A stretch of DNA of 64,000 nt, taken from the NCBI RefSeq assembly GCF_900095735.1, contig NZ_FNLO01000001.1, positions 754,106-818,105 of the forward strand, read 5' to 3'. The notes beneath the pieces were generated by a model. It worked only from the letters and a program-made list of their open reading frames with translations, made no database searches and was not told where the DNA came from. Within the stretch, counting starts at the first letter, position 1. Every line of letters starts with the position of its first letter. This document shows positions 9,326 to 17,232 of the stretch, in pieces. The position numbers and the translations under genes were made by a program. The DNA comes from Chitinasiproducens palmae (lineage in GTDB: Bacteria; Pseudomonadota; Gammaproteobacteria; Burkholderiales; Burkholderiaceae).

Positions 9326-9754
9326 TCAGTCGTCGACGCCGACAATCACCGACGAGGCCTTGAAGATCGCACACGCCTGGCGTCCGGCGGCCAACCCCAT
9401 CCGCTCGGCACTGGCTTGCGTGACCGTCGCGACAACTTCGGTGCCCGCGGCCGTGGTCAGTACAACCTCGGACGTCACGACTCCTGGCTTCACCTGTGAC
9501 AGCGTTCCCGCGACGACGTTGCGCGCCGAAACCTGCGAGGGCGCCACATCGACCATGACGATGACCGATGAGGCCTTGATCAGTGCGAACGCAGCGCGCC
9601 CCGGTTCAAGACGAAGCCGCGTCGCGCTGTCCTGAGTGATCGACGCGACGATCTCGAAGCCCTCGTCGACGCGCAACACGACTTCATCGAGTACGGCGCC
9701 GTGTGCAACGGATACGACCGTGCCTGGAAATTGGTTACGAGCGCTGGTACGCAT
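9326..9754 (-). CDS. Molbindin: tandem TOBE (Mop) molybdate-binding protein
   Basis: 142-residue cytoplasmic molybdate-binding protein made of two Mop/TOBE domains (about residues 5-70 and 75-142), each ending in a near-identical strand, ALIKASSVIVMVD and AIFKASSVIVGVD. This is the architecture of ModG-type molbindins, which store or buffer molybdate. The frame continues upstream, but the ATG at 9754 is preceded by AAGGAAGA and matches the family N-terminus (NQFPGTVVSVAHGAV). No mod transport genes or molybdoenzyme genes are adjacent, so it is an isolated gene here. Confidence 0.88.
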   Translation of the reverse strand: MRTSARNQFPGTVVSVAHGAVLDEVVLRVDEGFEIVASITQDSATRLRLEPGRAAFALIKASSVIVMVDVAPSQVSARNVVAGTLSQVKPGVVTSEVVLTTAAGTEVVATVTQASAERMGLAAGRQACAIFKASSVIVGVDD

Positions 9755-10019
9755 GCTCTTCCTTGAACGAGATGGCTGGGGACACAGGCGGATCCATTGC
9801 GCGCGGCGATCCGGCGCGTTCCGTCCAGTGGTTCGATGATGCGTCGCCAGTGTAGCCCGTTCCCGAGGCGGCTGACGTAAAAAGGACAGCGAGTGCAGGC
9901 GGGTGCGGGCCGATCCGAAGCGTCGACCCACTGCGGGGCGACCATGCTCGCACCTCCCGTGCGGGCGGCGGCCGCGTCAGCGCATGGTCAAAGCAAACCT
10001 CAAAATTCGCAAGCAGCGC
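9755..10019. other. Intergenic, nothing recognised
   Basis: Upstream region of the molbindin gene. I see no convincing gene or repeat. Confidence 0.4.
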
Positions 10020-10063
10020 TTGCCGGTTCGAAAAACGTCGGACTATACTGTATAAAAACACAG
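10020..10063 (+). promoter_or_regulatory. Promoter overlapped by a LexA box
   Basis: A candidate sigma-70 promoter (TTGCCG at 10020-10025, 18-base spacer, TATACT at 10044-10049) overlaps a perfect-format LexA box, CTGT-N8-ACAG, at 10048-10063; the extended form TACTGTATAAAAACACAGTA (10046-10065) is close to the enterobacterial consensus. The same arrangement, TATACT running into CTGT, occurs at 23319-23341 upstream of the radical SAM/UdgX genes. Transcription would start near 10056 and run rightward, but no recognisable gene follows. Confidence 0.65.
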
Positions 10064-10096
10064 TAATCAGCGCTGATCGTTGCGCACGGAGGCGTC

Positions 10097-10312
10097 ATGG
10101 GGCATCGCAACACGTCTTGTTTCAAACGAGCAGATAGAGAAGCGTTATTTCTTCAGCGTGGCCGACGTGGCGAGAAACAATGTGGCGCTGTGAGTTTCGT
10201 CGGAGTTTTCCCAGGGAGCGGCAGGTCGGCGAGCCGGCGCCGGAACGCGGATCGTCGAGCAGGTCGGATGTTCGCGAGTTTGCGACGCCTGAAGGCGTAC
10301 TTGCTGACGTAA
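10097..10312 (+). CDS. Possible small SOS-controlled ORF, unrecognised
   Basis: A 71-codon frame starting with ATG, with GGAGG four bases upstream and the LexA-overlapped promoter 34 bases before that. The product is very basic (many Arg and Lys) and resembles nothing I know, so it may not be a real protein. Two other frames here also read plausibly: 10080-10193 contains IEKRYFFSVADVA, which resembles the Bro-N antirepressor motif found in some damage-inducible proteins, and a frame from 10180 contains SDVREFATPEGVLADVKR. This could be the remains of one longer, frameshifted gene. The LexA box is the only firm evidence. Confidence 0.3.
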   Translation: MGHRNTSCFKRADREALFLQRGRRGEKQCGAVSFVGVFPGSGRSASRRRNADRRAGRMFASLRRLKAYLLT

Positions 10313-10430
10313 AGAGGTAGGGCCATCCGCGAACGACGACGGAGGGTGGCATGCCGAACCTTAGCGGCAACCCTGCCACCCTGTTCCCTGGAATATGGTT
10401 GCCACCGTGCCGTCTTTCTGCATAGAAAGA

Positions 10431-10473
10431 GATACTAAAGTATCATTTCACTCCTAAATGATACTTTAGTATC
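10431..10473. repeat. Perfect inverted repeat, hipBA operator pair 1
   Basis: Two 18-bp arms (10431-10448 and 10456-10473) are perfect reverse complements around the 7-base loop CACTCCT. Each arm is itself a smaller palindrome, GATACT-N2-AGTATC, so the element offers two operator-like sites and could also form a long hairpin or cruciform. It lies upstream of the hipB promoter in a markedly AT-rich stretch. Such repeats before a hipB gene are the usual autoregulatory operators. Confidence 0.8.
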
Positions 10474-10481
10474 ATATCAAT

Positions 10482-10510
10482 TTGCCTTGTAAAAGGTATC
10501 AAAGTATCAT
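10482..10510 (+). promoter_or_regulatory. Predicted hipBA promoter
   Basis: TTGCCT (10482-10487), a 17-base spacer and TATCAT (10505-10510) make a good sigma-70 match. The -10 box lies inside the second inverted repeat, so antitoxin bound there would block RNA polymerase. Transcription would start near 10517, giving a leader of only ~23 bases with no evident Shine-Dalgarno before the hipB ATG. Confidence 0.6.
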
Positions 10511-10537
10511 TTATCTATTAAATGGTACTTTGATATC
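10495..10537. repeat. Inverted repeat, hipBA operator pair 2
   Basis: Two 19-bp arms (10495-10513 and 10519-10537) match at 17 of 19 positions around the loop TCTAT. They carry diverged copies of the same GATACT/AGTATC half-sites as the first repeat. The element covers the -10 box and runs to within three bases of the hipB start codon, so it could act both as an operator and as an mRNA hairpin over the start. Confidence 0.75.
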
Positions 10538-10539
10538 AC

Positions 10540-10830
10540 ATGCGTACCTTGAAAGAGATATCCGAGATCCTGCTGCGCCGCTTCAACCGAATGGTGGTCG
10601 GCAAGCTTGAGTTGGCGCATGACGCCGGCGTGACCTATCGCACCTTGAACCACGTGCTGGGTGGGGAGCAGGATTACAAGGTGTCGACGCTGCTGGCTAT
10701 TGCAGATCGCCTTGGGCTCGAACTGACGTTGGTGCCACGCGAAGCGGCGGCAGGCATGCCGAGCGAGCCGCAGAATGAAGTGCGTACGCGCGTGCAGGCC
10801 GCGCTCGATCAGCTCGGAGACGAGACGTGA
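10540..10830 (+). CDS. HipB-like antitoxin (XRE-type helix-turn-helix)
   Basis: 96-residue DNA-binding protein. A Cro/C1-type helix-turn-helix spans about residues 20-65 (GKLELAHDAGVTYRTLNHVL, then KVSTLLAIADRLGLELTLVP). The C-terminal 25 residues are polar and probably form the HipA contact or degradation tail. The stop codon overlaps the hipA-like start (ATGA at 10827), giving the standard antitoxin-toxin order with translational coupling. It should bind the GATACT-N2-AGTATC repeats just upstream and repress the operon. The AT-rich upstream region contrasts with the GC-rich surroundings and hints at acquisition. Confidence 0.85.
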   Translation: MRTLKEISEILLRRFNRMVVGKLELAHDAGVTYRTLNHVLGGEQDYKVSTLLAIADRLGLELTLVPREAAAGMPSEPQNEVRTRVQAALDQLGDET

Positions 10831-12251
10831 ACGTCAAGGCGCTAGGGATCTACCTCGGCGATGCGAGGCTGGGCACGCTCTTCCGGTACGGCGACGACGT
10901 CCAGCCCATCTTGCGCTTCGTGGCGGACGACGGTTACGCGCGCGCCGACGAGACGCCGGTGCTCTCGCTTTCGATGTTGGCGGACCGCCCCGAAGCACAG
11001 CGCGCGCTATGGGCGAACGTCACGTCGCGTCTGTTCAACGGCCGTTATTCGAATCGAAACGGCTGGCTGCTGCCGCCCTTCTTCCAAGGCCTGTTGCCTG
11101 AAGGCGTGTTCCGCGATCATGTCGCGGCCGTGCGCGGCTGCGATCCGCGCGATCATTTTGAAATGCTGGCGGCATGCGGACGCGATCTGCCCGGCAACGT
11201 GTACGCGCGTCCCGTCGTGCTGGACCGCGAGCAACTGACTCACCTCGTCACGCAGGATGCGGATTCGCTGGAGATGACGGTGACCGCGGAACCGATGGAC
11301 GACGGCGTCTCGGTATCCGGCGTACAACCGAAGGTCGGCGTGATCCGTGACGGCGACCGCTATGTCGGGCGAACGCGAATGCGCGATACGCATATCATCG
11401 CGAAACTCCCGGTGGTGGGTTATGCACTTCTGCCCGAGCTGGAGGCGCTGTCCCTGGAACTCGCACGGGCCGCAGGCGTCGACGCCTGCGAGGCACGGCT
11501 GGAACCGCTCGCCAAGCTTGCCGTCGAGCACCGTTACGATCTTGGCCAGGCCGGCGCCCAGACCGCGTTTCTCGCGGTCACCCGTTTCGACCGAGCGCCT
11601 GGCACGCGATTTCACGTCGAAGACTTCGCGCAGATTCTGGGTGTCCAGCCAGAGGACAAGTACAGCCGCAGCTATCTGGAAGTGGCCGCCGTGATGCTGG
11701 CCATCCCATCGATGGGCGAGGCCGCGGTGCACGAACTCTTGCGCCGCATGACGGTGAACGAGCTGCTGGGCAATCCGGACATGCACCTCAAGAACATTGG
11801 CGTGATCTACCGCGACGGTCGCACTCCGTCGCTGTCCCCCGCGTACGATATCGTCGCCTACAGCGCGTACCAACGGCGCAGCGGTCACGCGCTGTTCATC
11901 TTGCCACCGCGCCTGCCACCGCGCGGCCCATCCGCCAAGACGGCGGGCGCCGGCACCACCGTCGAGCAGGACGCGGTCGGCACGGACAGGGGCGCCCTGC
12001 CCGCCGGCAAGCCGGCCCTGAGTCCCGCGATGTTGCGCACCTTCTGCAACCGGCTGGGCCTGCTGGAACGGCCCGCCTCCGCGGTGATCCGCAAGACCGT
12101 ACTGGCGGCAAGCAAACACTGGCCGCGGATGATCGCCGACGCGCCCCTGACGACGCGTCAGAAGGCTAATCTCGAAGCGCACCTCGAAGCGCACCCGCTG
12201 ATTGTCTCGTTGCGCCGCCGGGGCCAGCGCGCCGAGGCATCGGCTGACTGA
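10827..12251 (+). CDS. HipA-like serine/threonine kinase toxin
   Basis: 474-residue HipA family kinase. HipA of E. coli phosphorylates glutamyl-tRNA synthetase and causes persistence; the target here is unknown. The N-terminal HipA domain (~1-110) is followed by the kinase fold: the mobile Gly-rich motif SGVQPK (164-169), a probable ATP lysine in IIAKLP (K193), the catalytic loop GNPDMHLKN (315-323, with D318 and N323) and the metal-binding aspartate in SPAYD (D341). All core residues look intact. Residues ~361-398 are a Pro/Gly/Ala-rich insert between kinase lobe elements that I do not expect in the family. It starts in an ATGA overlap with the antitoxin gene. Confidence 0.88.
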   Translation: MNVKALGIYLGDARLGTLFRYGDDVQPILRFVADDGYARADETPVLSLSMLADRPEAQRALWANVTSRLFNGRYSNRNGWLLPPFFQGLLPEGVFRDHVAAVRGCDPRDHFEMLAACGRDLPGNVYARPVVLDREQLTHLVTQDADSLEMTVTAEPMDDGVSVSGVQPKVGVIRDGDRYVGRTRMRDTHIIAKLPVVGYALLPELEALSLELARAAGVDACEARLEPLAKLAVEHRYDLGQAGAQTAFLAVTRFDRAPGTRFHVEDFAQILGVQPEDKYSRSYLEVAAVMLAIPSMGEAAVHELLRRMTVNELLGNPDMHLKNIGVIYRDGRTPSLSPAYDIVAYSAYQRRSGHALFILPPRLPPRGPSAKTAGAGTTVEQDAVGTDRGALPAGKPALSPAMLRTFCNRLGLLERPASAVIRKTVLAASKHWPRMIADAPLTTRQKANLEAHLEAHPLIVSLRRRGQRAEASAD

Positions 12252-12635
12252 CAACGCCGGCGGCACGCCCGGTCCGCAGGAAAGCAGGCGTGGGCGCAAC
12301 ACCTCGACGCGGCGTGCCGCGCCGATGGTGAAACGGATCGCTTTATCGCGTATTGTTCGTCTCGCCTGCCGGGCCGCTGCCATCGGCACGCCTGCAAGGC
12401 CGAGTCATGCAGGCAATGCAGGCAATGCACGGGAACGGTCACGCGACACCATCGCGAAATGCACGCCGGCAGCGCTCGCAAGCGATCTCCCGGTCGTCCC
12501 GCAAGCGCACGTCGGCACCGCCCACCGGCAGCGCTCACGCTCGCCCGATCGCCATGGCGACGCCACGCGGCGCGCCGTCACCCTCGAATCGTCTGCTTGT
12601 GGCACCCTGTCAAGCAGTGCAACAAAGAATGCGCA
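12252..12635. other. Intergenic, no gene seen
   Basis: GC-rich spacer between hipA and zntB. A short run of ATGCAGGCA copies lies around 12406-12428. No promoter for zntB stands out. Confidence 0.4.
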
Positions 12636-13751
12636 ATGGAACGCGACTACGCCACACTGCCACCCGAGATCGACGTCGTCGGTCTGCTCTGCGCCTTCCG
12701 CTTCCTGCCGGATCACGCCGGCGTGCCGCTCGACCTGCCGGCGGTGCTCGACTGGCTCGAGCGTCAAGGCGATCAACAGGCGCGCTCCGAGGAGTTCGTC
12801 TGGCTGCACTTCAACCTCGCACACGCGGCCAGCGAGAACTGGCTGCGCAGCCATCTTGAACTGCCCGACGGCTTTTTCGAGCTGCTGCGCGAAGGATCGC
12901 ATTCGACGCGTATCGAGCAACAGGAAGGCGCGCTGCTGGCCATCGTCAACGACGTCACGTTCGATCTCGAATTTTCGCCGGCGGACGTCTCGACGCTGTG
13001 GATCTGCGCACGCGGCCCGGTGATGATCACGGCCCGCCATACGCCGCTGCGGTCGGTGGACAGCCTGCGAGCGGCAATCCGGCGCGGCGAGACGTTTCGA
13101 TCCACCGTTGAACTGCTGGTGTACCTGATGCGGGATCAGGCCGACCTGCTGGTGCGGATCGTCCGTCACACCAGCCTGGAGGTCGATCTCACCGAGGACC
13201 GATTCGTGTCGGCGCGCGAAAGCGTCAACCGCTTCGACCTCGGCGCGATGCGGCGCATTCTGGTGCGGTTGCAGCGCATGCTGGCGCCGGAACCGGGTTC
13301 GATCTTCCGGCTGCTGGCGCGGCCGCCGCGCTGGCTGCACGCCGACGACGTTCAGGATTTGCGCGAATCGACCGAAGAATTCTCGCTGGTGCTGGGCGAC
13401 CTCGCCGGCCTGGTCGAGCGCATCCGCCTGCTGCAGGAAGAAGTCGCCGCCCGGCTGGAGGAACAGAACACGCGCACGCTGTTCACGCTCACGCTCGTGA
13501 CCGTCCTCGCGTTGCCGGTCAACATCATTGCCGGGTTTTTCGGCATGAACGTCGGCGGCATTCCGTTTTCAAGCAATGCCCACGGTTTCTGGCTGATGGT
13601 GGTACTCGTCGCGAGTTCGACCGCGGCCGCGGGCTGGTGGATCTTCCGCCGCCAAATCGGCCCGCGCCGGCGCGCGGCGCAGTCGTTCGACGCGCGCGAC
13701 GAGCGAGACGAACGCAGTGCGCGTCGGCTGCGCGACCGCTTCTGGCGCTGA
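12636..13751 (+). CDS. zntB: ZntB-type CorA family zinc/magnesium transporter
   Basis: 371-residue CorA superfamily channel protein. A large cytoplasmic alpha/beta and helical funnel domain (to residue ~305) is followed by two C-terminal membrane helices. The loop between them is GMNVGGIP, the ZntB form rather than the GMNF of CorA, so zinc transport across the inner membrane is the likely role. Coiled-coil-like helices lie just before the first membrane segment (LQEEVAARLEEQNTRTLF). The ATG at 12636 starts the family N-terminus. It ends 44 bp from the convergent M81 gene. Confidence 0.88.
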   Translation: MERDYATLPPEIDVVGLLCAFRFLPDHAGVPLDLPAVLDWLERQGDQQARSEEFVWLHFNLAHAASENWLRSHLELPDGFFELLREGSHSTRIEQQEGALLAIVNDVTFDLEFSPADVSTLWICARGPVMITARHTPLRSVDSLRAAIRRGETFRSTVELLVYLMRDQADLLVRIVRHTSLEVDLTEDRFVSARESVNRFDLGAMRRILVRLQRMLAPEPGSIFRLLARPPRWLHADDVQDLRESTEEFSLVLGDLAGLVERIRLLQEEVAARLEEQNTRTLFTLTLVTVLALPVNIIAGFFGMNVGGIPFSSNAHGFWLMVVLVASSTAAAGWWIFRRQIGPRRRAAQSFDARDERDERSARRLRDRFWR

Positions 13752-13795
13752 CGCGCTTGCCCGGTTGCGCGATGCGCCGGCCGGGCGTCAAGGTG

Positions 13796-15250
13796 CTAGC
13801 GGCCGCAGAGGCCCGGCGCGTCGACGATGAGCCGGGTGGAGGTGATCGCGTCGAAATCGGCCCGAAAGTGCACCGAACTCTTCAACGACAGGATCTTCTC
13901 GTTGGCCGGATCGATGCCCAGGTGCGCGAAGATCGACCGATCGCCGGCCTGCATTTTCCGTGAGGAAACGATCACGCGCACGCCGTCGATGCGCAACAGC
14001 GCCATCGGCCCCAGGTTGATCGGCGTCCCGCCCCACATCGGGCCGGTCCCGACGAAACACCCGTCGCCCAGACGTAGCACCTCGTAGCAGCCGTGCAACG
14101 GCGGCCCGCCCGACACCTTCCCGCCCAGGTCGAGCGTCAGACTGGCACCGACGCCCGCGCGATGCGCGGCCTCGGCCGCCGCTGCGTCGCACAGGATCGC
14201 CACGACGGCCGAGGGCGCCTGTGCCGTCAGCAATGCGCGCAGCACGCCGGTGGTGTCCGACGATCCGCCGCCCCCCGGATTGTCGTTCGTGTCGACGAGC
14301 ACGACGGGCAGCGTCGCATGCCTCGCCAATGCAACGGCTTGCGACGCGGCTTCGGCAGGCGTGTACAGCACCTGTTCGAATGCCTCGCGACGCGTCAGCA
14401 GCGAGGCGCGAAGCGCGTCCACGGCGGCATTCGCGCGCGTCGCGTCCTCGCCATATGCGAGCACGCACTGCCGCGCGTCGTCGATCTCGGCAAGCGGAAA
14501 CGCGCACGCCCAAGACACCGATGCCACGTGCGGCGCATTCTCGAACGCCAGCGCTTCCGCGCATACCGAGGCAGCCGGTTCGCCCAGCGTGCACTGCGCG
14601 GTGAGCGGCGCAACGTAGTCGACCCGGGCCACCGCCTTGTGCCAGGGCCGACCGGCCGCACGGGACGCAATGCGCTCCAGCAACAGGCGCGCGGCACGTG
14701 CCCCGGTCTCCGCCATGTCGACGTGCGGATAGGTGCGGTAGACCACCAGCGCGTCGCAGCACGCGATCATCGCGTCGCTGACGTTCGCGTGCATATCGAG
14801 GCTGGCGACGAGCGGCACATCCGGACCCAATGCCGCGCGCAGTCGCGTCAACAGTGCCCCTTCGCCGTCGTCGTGGCTCGTACACGCCATCGCGCCGTGC
14901 AGATCGAGATAAAGCCCGTCGAGTGGTCCGGCCGCCGCCAGCGCCGTCACCATCCGTGCGGCCAGCGTCTCGAACGCGTCGTCCGCCACCCGGCCCGACG
15001 GCGTCGCAGCCGCCCACAGCAAGGGCTGCAAACCCGCTCGCCCGACTTCGGGCGAGCTTTCGAAGCACTCGAGCGCGCCGGTAATCGGCAGATTCAGACC
15101 GCGCAGACCGTCGAACATCGCGGCGCCGTCCTGCAGGCCCGGCCAGCCGCCTCCCTCCATGAAATCCCGCAACGTTGCCGGCGTCGGCGAAAACGTGTTG
15201 GTCTCGTGCTGCAGCCCACCGATCGCAATTCGTATCATTGCGTGGCTCAC
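13796..15250 (-). CDS. M81 family (MlrC-like) metallohydrolase
   Basis: 484-residue member of the M81/MlrC family, named for the enzyme that cleaves linearised microcystin; most members have unknown natural substrates. The N-terminal MlrC domain shows the hallmark GGLQHETNTFSP at residues 11-22, plus LDLHGAM and SLDMHANVS, which supply the metal-site residues. The C-terminal MlrC domain contains DTNDNPGGGGSSDTT. The GTG at 15250 overlaps the stop of the M24 gene (GTGA); an ATG four codons later is the alternative. It is the last gene of the operon read leftward from the RpiR regulator. Confidence 0.88.
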   Translation of the reverse strand: MSHAMIRIAIGGLQHETNTFSPTPATLRDFMEGGGWPGLQDGAAMFDGLRGLNLPITGALECFESSPEVGRAGLQPLLWAAATPSGRVADDAFETLAARMVTALAAAGPLDGLYLDLHGAMACTSHDDGEGALLTRLRAALGPDVPLVASLDMHANVSDAMIACCDALVVYRTYPHVDMAETGARAARLLLERIASRAAGRPWHKAVARVDYVAPLTAQCTLGEPAASVCAEALAFENAPHVASVSWACAFPLAEIDDARQCVLAYGEDATRANAAVDALRASLLTRREAFEQVLYTPAEAASQAVALARHATLPVVLVDTNDNPGGGGSSDTTGVLRALLTAQAPSAVVAILCDAAAAEAAHRAGVGASLTLDLGGKVSGGPPLHGCYEVLRLGDGCFVGTGPMWGGTPINLGPMALLRIDGVRVIVSSRKMQAGDRSIFAHLGIDPANEKILSLKSSVHFRADFDAITSTRLIVDAPGLCGR

Positions 15251-16386
15251 ACCACCGTCAGACGGCGCGGGCTACGGGTCAACAGCTCGATGCCGTCGTC
15301 GGTCACGAGCACCGTTTCGCTGAAGGCGATGCCGTCCGCCGAGACATACATGTGGAACACCATGCCCGCCTGCAGCACCCATTCCGAGGTCGGCAGGAAG
15401 ACACGAGTGAAATCGCTGGTGTGCGGCGTGGACTGGGGGTAGTAGCCGAGCGTGTAGCCAGTGATGTTCGGGTAGGACGGACGAAGCTTCGCCGCCATGA
15501 TCGGCTCGCGCGCGAGCCGATCGACCTCGCGCGCCGGCACACCCGGGCGCATCGCGGCGAACTGGGCGTCCTGGATCGCAAGCAGCTGCTCGGCCAGCGC
15601 GCGCTGCGCAGCGCTTGCCTCTCCCATCACCGCCGGACGCATCAGGCGGGCGCTGTAGCCATTGAAGAACGGCAGCAACTCCAGATGCAGGATGTCGCCC
15701 TGCTGCAGCGGACGGTCATGCAGATTGCCGTGCAGGAAAGCGTCGCCGATGCCTTGCGTGATCGGGCCGGTACGCCCGCCGTCGCCGCCGTTCGTCATGA
15801 ACGCATAGCTCACCGCGGCGGCAGCGTCACGCTCGCTCTTGCCGACGCCGGCGGCCGCGAAGGCGGCCTCCATCGCAATGTCGCCGATCGCCGCCGCGCG
15901 ACGCAGATAGGCGATCTCCTGCGGCGACTTGATCGCGCGGATCACTTCCAGCACGCCGGAGAAATCGGCGAAGTCGACGGCGGGCAACGCCGCCTGCAAG
16001 CGGCGATAGCGATTCAAGGTCATGCAGTAGGAGTCGCCGTCGATACCGATCCGCTTGTCGTGCCAACCCTTGCGGGCAAGCAAGCGGGCAAGCACCTCGA
16101 TCGGATCCTCCCAGTCCGAAAAATCGACGTACTCGGTAAGCCACGTCGACTCCTGGAAAGGCAGTTGGTCCATCGCGCGCAGCATGAACACCGGCTCGCC
16201 CTCCAGCGGGACGACGCAGGCGCGATACATATTCTCCGAGATGCCGAAGCCGGTCAGGTGGAACAGGAAGTCGGTCTGATCGATCAGCGCGAGATCCAGC
16301 CCGCGCTCCCGCATCGCGCTGCGCACCTGCTCAAGGCGGGCGCGATATTCTTCGATCGTGAAAGGCAATGTCTTATGTGCGGTCAT
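15247..16386 (-). CDS. M24 family creatinase-like hydrolase lacking most metal ligands
   Basis: 379-residue pita-bread-fold protein with a creatinase/prolidase N-terminal domain (~12-150) and an M24 domain (~155-375). In M24 metallopeptidases the metal is held by two Asp, one His and two Glu. Here the first Asp position is Glu (E236 in HLELLPFFNGYSARLMRP), the second is lost, the His motif reads GYTLGYY and the first Glu motif reads GMVFHMY; only the last Glu (AFSETVLVTDDG) remains. Creatinase and related amidinohydrolases lack metals in the same way, so a metal-independent C-N hydrolase is more likely than a peptidase. It lies 48 bp after the permease gene and overlaps the M81 gene. Confidence 0.82.
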   Translation of the reverse strand: MTAHKTLPFTIEEYRARLEQVRSAMRERGLDLALIDQTDFLFHLTGFGISENMYRACVVPLEGEPVFMLRAMDQLPFQESTWLTEYVDFSDWEDPIEVLARLLARKGWHDKRIGIDGDSYCMTLNRYRRLQAALPAVDFADFSGVLEVIRAIKSPQEIAYLRRAAAIGDIAMEAAFAAAGVGKSERDAAAAVSYAFMTNGGDGGRTGPITQGIGDAFLHGNLHDRPLQQGDILHLELLPFFNGYSARLMRPAVMGEASAAQRALAEQLLAIQDAQFAAMRPGVPAREVDRLAREPIMAAKLRPSYPNITGYTLGYYPQSTPHTSDFTRVFLPTSEWVLQAGMVFHMYVSADGIAFSETVLVTDDGIELLTRSPRRLTVV

Positions 16387-16434
16387 GACTGCTCTACAGC
16401 TCCAGGGAATGGGCCACCGGCGCGGCGGACGCGT

Positions 16435-17232
16435 TCAGCGATCGGCCGCGTCCGGGCCGCGGCGCGAAAACAGGGACGCCAGTGCCAGCGTCAACGCCGA
16501 GACGATCACCAGCAACGCGCTGACCGCGGCGATCTTCGGATCGAGCTGGAACAGCACCGCGTTCCAGATGCGTACTGGCAAGGTCTGCGCACCGGTGCCC
16601 GACAGAAACAGCGCAATCAACAACTCGTCGAACGAGGTCAGGAACGCGAAGATGAAGGCGGACGCGAGTCCGGGCGCAATCATCGGCAGCGTGATTCGCC
16701 GGAAAGCGGTGACCCGGCTCGCGCCGAGGCTCATCGCGGCGTTCTCGAGCCGCATGTCGAAGGCTTGCAGCGTTGACGAGAGGATGATCACGGCAATCGG
16801 CGCGGACACCACCGCGTGGCCCAGCACGATCGATGCGACGCTGCCGAGCGACGGCATGTCCGCGAAGAAAAAGAACATGGCGATCGCCGCGATGATGTTC
16901 GGGACGATCATCGGCAGCAGCACCACCGCGTACACCAAGCGCTTGAACGGGAAACGTTCGCGCACCAGGGCCAGCGACGCGAGCAGCGACAGCAGCAGCG
17001 TCAGTACGGTGGCCAAGGCGGCCACGCGGGCGCTGAGCCAGATCGAGTCGAGCCACGCGGTGTCGCTCAGTACGTCGGTAACCCAGCGCAGCGTCAGCCC
17101 CTTCGGCGGAAAGGACAGGTATTCCGACGTATTCAGCGCGAGCGGGAAGACCAGCAGGATCGGCGCGGCCAGGAACACGAGCACCGCCACCGCGACACAG
17201 GACACCGGGAATCCGGTCGTATGTTGTTTCAC
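16435..17232 (-). CDS. ABC transporter permease, PotC-like
   Basis: 265-residue inner-membrane permease of the polyamine/2-aminoethylphosphonate (PotC/YdcV) type, with six predicted membrane helices. The cytoplasmic EAA loop is AAMSLGASRVTAFRRITLP. The start overlaps the stop of the preceding permease gene (17229-17232). With that permease, the ATPase and the binding protein it forms one importer. The substrate is not known; the adjacent M24 and M81 hydrolases suggest an amide- or amidine-containing compound. Confidence 0.88.
   Translation of the reverse strand: MKQHTTGFPVSCVAVAVLVFLAAPILLVFPLALNTSEYLSFPPKGLTLRWVTDVLSDTAWLDSIWLSARVAALATVLTLLLSLLASLALVRERFPFKRLVYAVVLLPMIVPNIIAAIAMFFFFADMPSLGSVASIVLGHAVVSAPIAVIILSSTLQAFDMRLENAAMSLGASRVTAFRRITLPMIAPGLASAFIFAFLTSFDELLIALFLSGTGAQTLPVRIWNAVLFQLDPKIAAVSALLVIVSALTLALASLFSRRGPDAADR

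Noticed and set aside
10097..10312. Calling the fragments after the first LexA box a Bro-N/DinD-type pseudogene.
   Set aside because: The similarity is a short motif recalled by eye and cannot be confirmed without a search.
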